Position numbers and translations under genes: made by a program. From Topomyia yanbarensis (Eukaryota; Arthropoda; Insecta; Diptera; Culicidae): a stretch of 64,000 nucleotides of DNA. The DNA is taken from positions 185,979,725 through 186,043,724 of the forward strand of contig NC_080671.1 of NCBI RefSeq assembly GCF_030247195.1, read 5' to 3'. Under the pieces are notes generated by a model. That model worked only from the letters and a program-made list of their open reading frames with translations. It was not told the origin of the DNA and ran no database searches. Within the stretch, counting starts at the first letter, position 1; the number at the start of each line of letters is the position of its first letter. Positions 36,266 to 47,698 of this stretch are shown in pieces.

Positions 36266-37917
36266 ATTATGGTGTAAGTTTTGCCTTTCTCAATAGAAAG
36301 GTATTGCAATTGCTCTGAAAACCGACTTTTTAACGGAGACCCGGAGGGCCGAGTGACATATACCATTCGATTCAGTTCGTCGAGTTCGGCAAATGTCTGT
36401 GTGTATGTATGTGTGTATGTATGTATGTGTGTGTGTATGTGTGTGTATGTGTGTGTGTATGTGACCAAAAATGTCACTCATTTTTCTCAGAGATGGCTGA
36501 ACCGATTTTGACAAACTTAGTCTCAAATGAAAGGTGCAACGTTCCCATAGGCTGCTATTGAATTTCTAATGGATCCGACTTCCGGTTCCGGAATTACAGG
36601 GTGATAAGTACGAGCACGCAGAAAATGTCGATTTTAATAAATTCTGCAATGAATGTATAAAGGTGAAAAATTTTCCAAAATATGACCACAACTGCTTCGA
36701 TTTGTAGTATTAGGTCACTAACATCCATTCAAAGTCTATTTGGCCACATTGGCCACCATCCTCGGTTCCGGAAGCCCCGGCGGAAGTATCTAAATTCAGA
36801 ATAACAGTCACATCGGTTTCTCGGAGATGGCTAGACCGGTTCGACTAAACTTGGCCTCAAATGAAAGGTATTGCGTCCCCGTAAATGGCTATTTAATTTC
36901 ATCTCGATCCGACTTCCGGTTCCGGAGTTACAGGTTGTGGCGTGCGATCACATAGCAAATTGTGATTCAAACCGATACTCCGATGAAAGCAAAAAAGGTA
37001 AAAATTTCGCTAAAATGTCTCTCAAACAACTTAAATTTGCTGTTCTAGGTCACCGACGGCCAACCAAACTTTCGTTCACTACATTAACCACCATAGACGG
37101 TTCCGGAAGTGCCCGGGAAAAGCGGCCATCTTTCAAAATTTACGAACTCACATCAGTTTCCCGGAAATGGTTGGGCCAATTTTCACAAACTTAGTCCCAA
37201 ATGATAGCTATAATATCCCCATAGATGTCTATAAAATTTCGTACGAATCGCTTATATGGTTCCGGAAATATAGACTAAACCGTCCGGTCACATATGAAAT
37301 TCCCATATAAGCCGGAACTCAAATTTTTTTTCAAAGGGGGGACCTCATGAAATTTCAGAAATCGAATTCGTATTTTTGATGCCAAACATCTTTAAAATGC
37401 ATGAAACGTCGAGATTTTATGTTATCTCGAAAAAAAATTTTTTTTTATTAAAATCGACTTTTTGAGACTGCCGATTTTGCACCTTTTTTCAGTTCAATAT
37501 TACCGTGGCTGTTTTTTCTTTTTCAAAATTTTAGAACTCGAATAATGATTTATTTTCCTGTATATAGTTGTCATGTGATGTATAATAATAAAATGTAATA
37601 TATGCATTTAAAAGCTTTCAATGAATATAAACAACGCACACATTCTCGTGATTCATGATTGAGAAAGGCACAATTGCACCGCTAGGTGGATTAAAATAGG
37701 TTTTTCAGTTCAATATTACCGTGGCTGTTTTTTCTTTTTAAAAATTTTAGAACTCGAATAATGATGTATTTTCCTGTATATAGTTGTCATGTGATGTATA
37801 ATAATAAAATGTAATATATGCATTTAAAAGCTTTTAATGAATATAAACAACGCACACATTCTCGTGATTCATGATTGAGAAAGGCACAATCGCACCGCTA
37901 GGTGGATTAAAATAGGT
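36266..37917. mobile_element. Composite non-coding repeat with 335-bp and 217-bp internal tandem units
   Basis: The left end reads TTGCCTTTCTCAATAGAAAG, and the right end contains ATTGAGAAAGGCAC and ends at GCTAGGTGGATTAAAA. CCTTTCTCAAT and ATTGAGAAAGG are inverted relative to each other. The interior has three related units starting near 36478, 36810 and 37148, each with GATGGCTGAACCGATTTTGA or a close variant and, about 100 bp on, CGACTTCCGGTTCCGG. Two 217-bp units follow at 37484 and 37702. No protein is encoded. Partial copies lie at 6766-6960 and 58055-58145, so the family is dispersed. Confidence 0.7.
36397..36462 (+). repeat. (GTAT/GT)n microsatellite
   Basis: An imperfect run of GTGTGTATGTATGTGTGTAT type lies inside the composite repeat. 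The same position in the 6.8-kb copy has a shorter GTGTCTGTGTGTATATG run, so the microsatellite is a regular part of the family. Confidence 0.9.
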
Positions 37918-37918
37918 T
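37484..37918 (+). repeat. 217-bp direct duplication
   Basis: 37484-37701 and 37702-37918 are nearly identical, with only a handful of differences noticed (for example GATTTATTTT against GATGTATTTT). The near-identity marks a recent duplication, younger than the divergence among the 335-bp units. Confidence 0.9.
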
Positions 37919-39170
37919 TTTTTCTTTTTTTTAATTGGTTTACAATATGTAAAAAATAAAAATTACAATACATTTTATTTTGAGCCTGTAAGATCCCGTG
38001 CGCGCCACTTGCTATTGCGAGCAGAGATTTTTTTCGCGTTGGGAAGATGTTCCTTCTTTCGTCAACTTCAGGGTTATCCACATCTCTCTCGTTGTCGTTT
38101 ACGTTCCTATCATCATCTTGATTACTGCCTTGATACTCGCGATCAGATGTTCTTCCTGGCTTCTTGCCCTTGTGGGTCACGGTGGTAGCTTCTTCACTGG
38201 TGGTATTAGTTGTTACGTTCGAATTACTTAACGCAGTGTTTGCAGTTGTCATTATTGCCTTAACTGCCGCCACAAATTTGGCAACCGATTGTGGTTCAGG
38301 TAAAGATATTGGGGCTTGGGTGGTGGCATTTTTTTCTGCAACTGAGCTTTCCTTAGCAGTTTCTGGGCAGGGTTGTCCGTAGTGCGCCGTTTGTTCACAG
38401 AATTGGCACGTTTTAGTTTGTCCTTGATATGCACAAAGAGTTCGCTGTGTAATGGTATCACCCCCTTCTGTGTTGTACTGCAGGGTAAGGTAAGAGGGTA
38501 TGGGTGTCTACCTGCATTCTCACCACAAAGACACCATTTGAAATAACTGTGAAGTAGTTTCTCCATGTGTCCACCGTAATAGATTCCACTGCTCCGAAAT
38601 ACGACATAAATCTTTTAATTGCCACTTTGCAAGTAAGTGGAGATAAATCGTGTAATTTAACTTCTATATTTCCATTATCCATGTATATAGGGATCTTGAT
38701 TTCAGCGTTGTCACAAACAAGCACGTGTTTTAAGTTGTTCTGCGAAATGAACCTTTTCGCCTTAGCGAATTTGTTGAAGGTTATCAGCACCGCATGCCTG
38801 ACGTGCTCAAGCTGTATGGAGGTGACTTCCGAAAACCGAAGTTGCATTTTCACCTTCAGCAGATGTTCCACATCACGAATACTTGGTCGTATGCGAAAAG
38901 ACCTGAAGTCAATGGCCACTGTGTTAGGCCGAATAATCACGTTTTGTTGATGAGACTCAGTCATCATGATAGGTCACGCGAGAATAAAAATAACGGTATC
39001 CTTTGTTGTTCAGACAATGCGCACAAGTAACTTTTTTTTTCGTTTGCTTTGCACTGGCTCGGACAGATGCAGGAGCACACTGAGTATCGTGACCGATGTG
39101 TTTGATGGTTGCAAATAGACTCTATGGTGTAAGTTATTGAATGTTGGGAAAGCCAGTTAAACAGCACTGA
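37918..39170 (-). pseudogene. ORF1-only LINE retrocopy with poly(A), inserted at the end of the composite repeat
   Basis: On the minus strand the ATG at 38967 opens a gag-like ORF1. NVIIRPNTVAIDFRSFRIRP lies near the start, an RNA-binding-type fold segment follows (IPIYMDNGNIEVKLHDLSPL), then a single CCHC knuckle, CQFCEQTAHYGQPC (about 38365-38406), and a hydrophilic asparagine/aspartate-rich tail. One frameshift lies near 38480-38500 between the fold segment and the knuckle. The likely original stop is near 37976. Downstream the sequence ends in an A-rich tract (plus-strand T-run at 37918-37935). No ORF2 is attached, so this is an ORF1-only derivative or a copy of an ORF1-length RNA. Upstream DNA to about 39170 has leader character. 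The clade is uncertain. Confidence 0.65.
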
Positions 39171-39532
39171 TTTACTGCAAATACCTGTCTTGACATTCTA
39201 CTGTGGTTAAAGTTCGGCGTGCATCTAAAAAGGTAGTCTCATTAATTGTTAATTGTTGTCAGGATAGGTGATTAGCTTAACTTTCGTGTCTATTATTCAT
39301 AGTGTGCTAGTAGGCAGGGGATCACCACACGTTTTACAAAGACCTCGTTTTGGTATGATTTTCAAAACTGTTCATATTACTGACAAGACATCCCGAGCAA
39401 ACGAAAAGCCCATAATTCCCCCATGCTCATGGGGTTTGACAAGGCCGTTTGAAATGGGTTCAACTCATGAAAACACCATCACCATGTATTTGAAATGCAA
39501 CGCGTAAATTTTTTACATCTATTCAATGAAGA
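39171..39532. other. No gene seen
   Basis: A spacer between the retrocopy and the next TA-flanked element. The open segment 39268-39507 shows no known domain. Confidence 0.4.
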
Positions 39533-40329
39533 TAGGGTAAATGTACTATAATTCGCCCCCCTAAAACATTTGTTTGCAGAAAAACTTTAAATTTCAACAA
39601 TTTTGAATTGCTCTAACTAATTTTATTTTATCATTCTCATCACGTATCATATAGTATCCAATAATCCTGAATAAAAGTGATTTCAAACATTAAATTAACG
39701 AAAAAAGAACAATATTCTAAATCAAGATGTGTTTCAATTTTCGTCCCCCTAAATTTAATCTTCGCCCCCCTCTTGCTCTATTCTTCGCTCCCGTGCGCCC
39801 ACACACAATTTCACGACTTTTATCATGCTACAATATCACAGAATTGGTAATAGAGAAAAGATTAGACAAATCCAGATTATATTTTCAAAAACTAACTATC
39901 AAACAAATAATACGTTAACTTACAAGCTCTTGTATTTATAGCCTTGTTATGTTGTGTTGCGTTGCGAAACGAGCGAGAAGCACTCCAAGTTCATTCGTTC
40001 GCGAGCGTGTACGAAATATGATATGCCCATGATCGCATATTTGTCCCGTCTTCTATGGGATTTCCTATCATTATGGGACTGATTTGCGGTCATGTGCAGA
40101 GCATGCCTAGCGCTCTTCATCGTTCGCGACTTGGTGAAGCAAAATCTCGAGCGGGAATCCTCGCAAGAAACCCAAGCTTTCATCTAGTATGTAGGGCATA
40201 TCCAGGAAGCTTTTCTCGCAAAGTCTCGTGTGCTTTGTTATCTCGCAAGCGAGAAATGCGTTGAAGAGCACTCGCGAGTGTGGATGCACGAAGAGCATGG
40301 ACTACTAATGGCATATTCGTTTTGGACAG

Positions 40330-40418
40330 TGCACTACACCGGTGTAGTCGGTGTTACACTCATTCAAACTTGGGTGTAATCAGTCTATCTCTTTCTTTGC
40401 ACTACACCGGTGTAGCAC
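40330..40418. repeat. Paired CTACACCGGTGTAG palindromes
   Basis: The perfect palindrome CTACACCGGTGTAG occurs twice, 68 bp apart, both times preceded by TGCA. Between them are GTGTTACAC and GGGTGTAATC. This looks like a tiny hairpin-ended element or a repeated protein-binding site. Confidence 0.6.
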
Positions 40419-41137
40419 CAAGAAAACACGAAAACGCCATAAGAGTGTTCTCGATATTTCGCGCGAACAAGGAAGGCGATGTACGCGCCAAAAGAGAATA
40501 GCAAAAACGAACAAACCATTCGTTAACTAAATAGCATTATTAGAAAAATACTCTAAATGCTAGAAAAATCAAGACACCCAAGGCTTCTCACTATATTTTC
40601 GTAATTGCACAGGATTAAAAATTTATTTGGAATTATCAACTGATATTCTTTGTGTAAATCATGAATGAAACAGATATATTTTTTGGTAGTTGACTTGGAG
40701 CAACAATTTCAATTTCTTTCAAATATTTCGAATATGCCCAAAATGACTACAGATGCTTACTTAAATTAAAAGGATATATGTGTAGATACGAAACAATAAC
40801 TATTCTTTAGTCTTTCTTATCGTTATACGCAAAACTACTCCATGTGCAATGGAATACCCAATACACATGAGACAATTATACGTAGAGTGGCAGTATAAGT
40901 TCTTAAGAATGTTTTTCCAAATTATAATAAATATCCAAGTAGTAGAACCAACATTATAGCGTATTTCATTATTCCCTAATGAGGTCTCGGGTATATACTA
41001 GAAACTTTGCACGTGATTATCTCGAAATCATGGTTTCCAAAAACGTCTTTGCTGTGACTACGATTGCCGAAAATGTTTTCAACCGATGTCTCTTAGACAA
41101 AACGCGCTTTTGTGAAAATGGTTATAACTTCGACAAT

Positions 41138-41625
41138 TAGGGTGGATGTACCAATACTCGCATACTCAAGGAAAACTTTGGCTAAAAATCGATGAATAGA
41201 CCTATGGGCAATGTTAAAACATTAAACAAAAGCTTTCAATCCCTACTTCATAGGAAAAATATAAAGATTGTTTAATAACCAATTTATGTATTCAAAACCG
41301 CTTGTACTACTATAGGAACACATGTACCAATAGTGATGCAATCGCTAATTTCTGGTCCTATTGTTGCAAATCCCATTGATTTCTTATGGGACTTGCAACT
41401 ATAGGTACACTATGTCAACTATAGGTGCAAGGAAGCACTTATTCAAAGAACATCAACTTTTTAAAAGTTTTTTTTAGCAAATTTCAAGGATACCAGTTTT
41501 ATTGTTGCATAATTTTAGGGCGATGAATCGATAAAAAATATTTGTTGATGATTGGTACCTTAGTTAGACGTATAACCCACTACTGAAACTATTGGTGCAC
41601 CTCAACTATAGGAGCACCCACCCTA
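41138..41625. mobile_element. 484-bp TA-flanked element with ACTATAGG/CCAATAGT words, nested
   Basis: The left end after TA (41138-41139) is GGGTGGATGTACCAATACTC. The right end read in reverse before TA (41624-41625) is GGGTGGGTGCTCCTATAGTT. Words of the type GTACCAATAG, ACTATAGGTAC or CTATTGGTGCACC recur through the interior in both orientations (41330, 41400, 41420, 41590, 41605). There is no coding sequence. It sits inside the 3.6-kb element, so it inserted later. Confidence 0.65.
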
Positions 41626-43134
41626 TTAATATTTATTCATGTTCACAAGTGGCTTTTGCAAAATAGACATTGTACTACGCTAGACGTATGATAAGTATTT
41701 GATATAAATAAAGCTACATACCTTCATAAAATTTCAAATTTTTCCCTTTTGTCCTGCACCTCAATATAAAAAATCCCTTAATCACAGACAGAAACTCCGT
41801 TGTATTTGTTTTCATTAAGGCTTTCCAAACAAATTAATTTTTCGCTTGTTTCTCTATAAACTATTAAAAAATGAATGGAGAGGTTGTATTTTGATAGGTT
41901 TTGTCTTCCTTACAGAGAAAGCCTAGAAACCTGCTCGGTGCTGTTTAGAATCCGCACATCATGAATGTACATTCATAAAAGATCAAACATTACGTTTGTA
42001 AAAGGTTTTCTAATTATAATTGATATAGTTTAATTGAATTGTTAATAACATATTTAAGAAATCGAAAACAACTGCGCTGGATTCAAAGATAGATTGCAGA
42101 ATCTGACTATCTTCACTGCAACTGAATAGGCAGAGAGCAGTCTTGTGGCGCTTTTATTTTTCCAGTATATAAAAAAGGTACTTTCGTTTAGTTACCAAGT
42201 AGTTATAGATATTGACCTTAGGAAGAGTGAATAGCTCTGTAAATAGCGAAAAGCGAAGCGAAAACAGGTTATGGTATTTTAGAAAATTGTCTATTTCAGC
42301 CGTCTATATTACTTTCGAGAACATCCGAAATCGCTTGAAGCTCCATAATAGAAGTTATGGTGAAAAAACTGTTTTTGAGGGGCCTTTCACAAACAACGCC
42401 CTGTATCTCGAAAACCAAGAGCTTCCGAAAGAAATCTTCCTGGTAAGTTTCTCTACAACTTAATTGAAGTGAGTATTTTTCTATCTAAATTATTGAAGAA
42501 AATAAATTTCGTAACTAACTATTAAGAGGATTAGTCAACGATCCGATGTGATTGAAAGAAAGAGCGTTTTATTTCAAGAAATTTCCTCAAAGACTTCACA
42601 TAACTAAAATCAATAGTCTACTTTGTGACCACTGTGGAACGGGGCGAAAATAGAAACCCATACGAAGAAAAGAACGCTATATGGGATTTCGCCAGGGGCG
42701 AAGATTAGAATTGAGTTTCATCTTGCGTTAATTTTCGCCACTTTTTAAAATTGTTCAAACTTAATTAAAGAAAGGTAATAATCGCGGATGTGCGTTTACA
42801 TGTATTCCTGCAATGCTTAAAAACATTACTATTGAATATTCTAACGCTTACTCACAAAATTTATATAACTTTCCCCGCGATAAAAAATTGTCACCATTTT
42901 TAGTTTTCAGGAAAATAAGTGCTCTACAGGTACTACTTTATTTACGACTAAAAATACGTTATGAAATATTTTTGTTGAAAATAGGGCAGTTTTCACATTT
43001 TATTCGACTTAGTTTGTTTTTCAGTAATAGTCGAAAGCGGAGTTCCAGATCGTAAAGCAGATAGAATTATTTATAATTGTTCTGCAAGGGGGGCGAAAAT
43101 TAGGGAGGGGGCGAAGAATGATACTTCTACCCTA

Positions 43135-44787
43135 CCCTTGTAGATTGAAAATGTAAAATTGAAAATGCTTGGACTCGCTTAAAACTCGCAGCAACTGCTA
43201 ACACTTTATTTAGCTAAACTTAAAGCCAATCATTACTGACTATAACTATTCTATACAATTTAATGACGGAAATAAGTAGCACCTGTATGCAATCGATAGT
43301 GACCGAGCTAAAACACATCTGCTGTTCCTTGGGACTGTTTACAAACAGACGAATAAAATTGTCTTAGAAGTTTTTTACGGAAAAAGTTTTATTGCCAATT
43401 ATTTGGAAAGCCTCCACTTTTACCGTCTTAGCTGAAATAGTTATGGATCGTTTATCGAGGAAAGACTATTGAAAGATGGTAGAATAGAACATATTATTTT
43501 CCCGTGGGGAAAGAAAACGAAATAAGAACTGTCATCCATGATTTTAACAAGGACCAAAACAGCAACAAGTTTACAGTGGAAACAGATGAAAAGGTAGCTA
43601 TTCTTTTTGCAGATCCCTTCGGAACTAGACAAGGTAAGAAAATTAACAAAAAAAATGGATGAAGCCAAGCAAAGGACCCTTCATTTCATGCTCACAAGGT
43701 AGGTGCTTTTTTTCCTTTTACTATGTAAGACCAAATGCAGCATCCGATGATAGTTGTACGTGCGAAGAGCTACAGCAGTAGTACTTTTGAACTATATATG
43801 CTATATATGATTCTGAAGAATGATTTGCTTCGCACCGGTCGCCAGTGGAGATGCTTTGTGATAAATCAGTCGTAGGTATATGTCAGAGAAGCCGGAAAAC
43901 GTGTGAAACTAGGTGATTCTGTCGAAAAGTTCAAGCAGATTAATTAAGATTGAAGTTTTAATTGAATGTAGTGAAGCACAGACAGACATTTGCAATAGTT
44001 GCTCGCCAATAGTGACTCGAAAGCTTCGTACTTGATTTGTTTTTTGCAGACATTGTAATTCTCTCTCACTCACGCGAGAAGAAGCTTATCCGATGTCCAA
44101 CTTTTCCGAGACAAGATGAGTCGCAAAATTCTCCATCTCCACAAATGGCGTGAGAAATAATTTTCCGGATAAAATTTATTTCATTTTTTCCTTCTCACCG
44201 GAGAAGGTGATAATATTTAAATTTCGTGGAAATCAATAAAAGCGTCAGAATATACATTCAATTTCAAAGAAAGGCGGCAAAGAAGTACGATAGACTTGTT
44301 CTTTCGTGTTTTGGAATAGTGACAGCAAGGCAGCGAGCGCCAAAAGGATACCGTGATAAACTCATTCGCTCATTCTCCGGCTGTTTTGTTTATCCGGAGA
44401 AATAGCACGTTGTATTTATCCGGAGAAGTTGTGTGAGTGCCAATAACTTTTTGTGTGAAAATGTGAGTTTTTAATGTCGCAGTAGCAAATTATCTGGACG
44501 CATTTACTCATATGAGCGATAAATGCAATGCCTGGTTTTTTGGAAAGAACGTTGCCAATCCTGTATTGAAGTGTTGTTTAAGGCAACGTTTTGTTACAAT
44601 TGTTATAACGAGTAAATGTCTATTCATTCTGTTAGTTTTGTTTCATACAATAATTCAGGTAAAAGTTTGTGCTAAATACAATGCAACTCAAAAAAATCTA
44701 CACGGTCAAATGTGTTTCCAGTTTATCGAGCAATTTGCTATAGATTTTGGAACAAACACGTTTGTATGCAAGGAAAATAACATAGAA
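43135..44787. other. No gene seen
   Basis: Several short palindromes built on TCTCCGG/CCGGAGA occur at 44190-44430 (for example CTTCTCACCGGAGAAGGTGA). Coding potential is not evident. Confidence 0.4.
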
Positions 44788-44975
44788 TAGTGATTCTAAA
44801 GCTGGGGGTCCGCGAAGATAAACATATTTTCGGAGTGGATATTAAAATTTCAAGTCTTGTTCCCAAATAGACTGAAAATAATTTTTTAATAGCACACAAA
44901 ATCGATGTTTACCCGTGGGGGTCCGCATCAACCTTGGGTGGTTTCTTAGGGGTCCGCGATTCGAAAAAGGATGAT
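44788..44975. repeat. Possible hAT-like MITE remnant
   Basis: AGTGATTCTAAAGCTGGGGG then TCCGCGAA at the left, GGGGGTCCGCATC in the middle (44918) and AGGGGTCCGCGATTCG at the right (44948) resemble the CAG(T)GGTTCTCAA...GGTCCGCG ends of many hAT MITEs. I could not verify an 8-bp duplication. Confidence 0.35.
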
Positions 44976-45697
44976 AACCGCTGACATAGAACATAGAAAC
45001 CCTAAGACGCAAAGCAAATATAAGCAGATCACGTGGTACTATAGAATGGTTATGAAAATACCCCAACTCCGGTTCTTTTGCCTACTTACACACATTCACA
45101 CGATGAATGCAATGAAAACCCTACCGATTTATTTTATATTGTTTATTTCTTTATTGTAAATGACAAACAACAGAGTTGAAAAAATGTTACAAAGGGTGTT
45201 ACAATAAAAAATTGGTCAAACAAGAGTGTGTGTCAATGGCAAGAAATATATTTTTTGTTTATTTAAATCTCACCCTTCATGGCACCGTTGGTCACGAATA
45301 ATACATTACGTTTGCCACGAAACTTCGCGAAATACCAGGATTTTTGGCCCTAGGATTTCGCTTGAAATGAACAATCAGCGCTCTCTTTTTGTTTCCTATT
45401 TCCGGTTGACCTTTCAAATGGTCGAATGATGTATCAGTTTTCGTAAGAGAGCAGAAAAAAATTTGTATGAAAAAAAGATTAACAAATCGTTTGGAGTTCT
45501 ATATAATCGACTATTTTCCGCTAAACGGCGATCTTGGAATAACGTTAACTGGATCTTATTCAATTGAAACTTACTTATCGAACACTTTCCATGAATTTAT
45601 AGTATATTTTCTATTTGGCCAGCGAGCATTCTGTTTCAATGGCTTCTTTTCCATATCTTACTATTTTTATCTTTTCTGAAACTTTGACATGTTTTGA
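44976..45697. other. No gene seen
   Basis: AT-rich DNA between the hAT-like remnant and the 3' end of the I-clade LINE. Open segments at 45226-45429 and 45467-45679 show no recognisable domain. Confidence 0.4.
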
Positions 45698-45856
45698 TTT
45701 TTTTTAATAATTTTATTAGGATCATTGGTTTCCCATTACAGAGCCGAATATCGAACGCACAATAAATAAAATCTTTTTAAAATTGTTAAAATTAGAATTT
45801 TTGATTAAAGGTTAGTTTAGTTAAACAGTAAGGTTATGAACTTCTTTAGACTTATG

Positions 45857-47698
45857 TTAGCTTTGTATTTCAGTAGTCATGAGGAAATTGTTTATCATCA
45901 TCATATACGGTATGTCCATTGTCCCCAATACATCTCGAATCGGTACACTTGTTTCTCGGCCAATGCTGTTTAGGTCTTGTACTAGATTATTCCTAGGAGT
46001 ATCGAGTCGGTCGCAGTTCCACATCAAATGGTCTATGTCGCCGTAGCCCTTCCTGGACTCGCAAAGATTTGTATCCATGATGTTTATTCTGAAAAGATGC
46101 GCATTTTGAGTGTAGTGGTTGGTAACACTTTTTCCGGAAAACCATGGAGTTCTATTCACAGTAGGTAAAATGCTATGGCAGTGCCTTCCTAATTCGCCTT
46201 CCGTCCACATTCGTTGCCAGTTTTCGGTTGCGATTTTATCGACCAAAGGAAATAAATATTGTGGTTCTATTGCTCTATGGAAAACACTGCCTTCTCTAAC
46301 CCCTTTCTTAGCCAGCAAGTCTGCACGCTCATTACCATATATATTGGAACGTGCTGGAACCCATAGCAGAGATATTTTAGATTGGTGCTCAGACAGGTAG
46401 TGGACGGATCCTCGTATTTTAATCACAGCTTGCACTGATTTGCTATTAATTTTTATCGACTCCAAAGCATTAATTGAGCTGTAACTGTCTGAGCATATTA
46501 AAAAGTTCCCTGGAGGAAGGGACCGGCTATACTCGCACACATACAGAATACAGAATGTATACGGCTGTATACACAGAACATGGACATTCAAGTTTGAAGA
46601 AAACTTCATGTTGGTTGTTATAAACTCCAAAGCCTGTAAAGCCGTTCATAATCGAGCCCTCTGTGAAAAATATGTTTTCTTGTGGGAAAGAAGACATTTT
46701 TTCGTCGCACAAATGTTTTATTGGAGACGAACGTATATAATCCGGAATAGATTTCATATCGCAAATAAGAGATGTATCTGATGGGATTACATAAGTACGA
46801 GATTGTATGGAAAGATCATAACAAACATCCTCTATAGACAAATAAAAACTTGCATTTTGGGTTTACCTCAAAAAGGAAATCAAGCCTTTCCATGATTTTT
46901 GTGGACCTGAAATGACAGAAAATTAAATATCGAGAGTTTAGTTGACAGAAACGGATGAAAAATGGTGGGACACCAGCATTAACCTCCACAGACATGATAT
47001 GGGTCGAGGTCATGAAACCTAAACATATACTCAGGCAACACAAGACACGTTCAATTTTTACCAAATGAGTTTTAGCCATCATTTGGAACGCAACACATCC
47101 GTACTCTATGATCGAAAGAATTGTTGTCTTGTACAACATAATCATGTCCGAGGGTTGCGCACCCCACCATGTGTTAGAAATTGTCTTCAAAAAGTTTGTA
47201 CGTCGTTGACATTTATTCATCAAATATTATATTACATGAGCTTTCCAGGTACATTTGGAGTCAAACCAGAGACCGAGATACTTGAAAGTTAGAGATTGCG
47301 CGATCACCACATCATATAATAATAATTGAATAGATGAAGCAGGACCTCGAGAAAACTACCATTTCAGTTTTTGAGTACTGAAAATTTAACTCCAATCTGG
47401 TCTGCCCACCTAGCTATGTTATCCTGGCTCTCCTGTAGATGTTGTTTAATACCATCACATTTCATTCCCGTGGCCCATACACAGTAATCATCTGCATATT
47501 GCACTAAAACACAAACGCTTTGTAAACAACTATCGATATCACTAGTGTACACATTGAATAGCAAAGGACTGAGGGTCGACCCTTGTGTCAATCCCATCTG
47601 ACTAGTGCGAATAGCCTTGATTTCGTTGTTATGCATCTGTTTTGTATAAAGAAGATTGTATATAAAACCACTTATTGCCCGCGGAACTCCGACGTTGT
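45857..47698 (-). pseudogene. I-clade ORF2, downstream half: RT palm/thumb and RNase H
   Basis: On the minus strand, from 47698: NNVGVPRAISGFIYNLLYTK, RT motif B as GLTQGSTLSPLLFNVYTSDI, then the catalytic motif VQYADDYCVW (about 47500). A stop follows near 47364. The thumb/connection resumes in another frame (47223-46816) with RRTNFLKTISNTWWGA and LSIIEYGCVAF. RNase H follows: FFTEGSIMNGFTGFGVYN, where the first catalytic Asp is replaced by Glu (TEGS for TDGS), then FLICSDSYSSINAL and LLWVPARSNIYGNERADLLA. A C-terminal tail ends at the stop at 45857. It would copy element RNA and remove the RNA strand. Multiple stops and the Asp to Glu change mark it as dead. Confidence 0.82.

Larger units (their letters stand above)
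39533..43134. mobile_element. 3.6-kb TA-flanked element with TTCGCCCCC words
   Basis: The left end after TA (39533-39534) reads GGGTAAATGTACTATAATTC and continues GCCCCCCT. The right end, read in reverse before TA (43133-43134), is GGGTAGAAGTATCATTCTTC then GCCCCCT. The ends are imperfect inverted repeats of about 28 bp. The word TTCGCCCC or its complement recurs at 39562, 39743, 39766, 42644, 42693, 43091 and 43111, clustered near both ends. I found no transposase. A second TA-flanked element lies at 41138-41625 and a palindrome pair at 40330-40418, so part of the length is acquired. Confidence 0.6.

Noticed and set aside
36229..36526. Open frames with His-Thr or Val-Cys repeats
   Set aside because: Translations of the GT/GTAT microsatellite on both strands.
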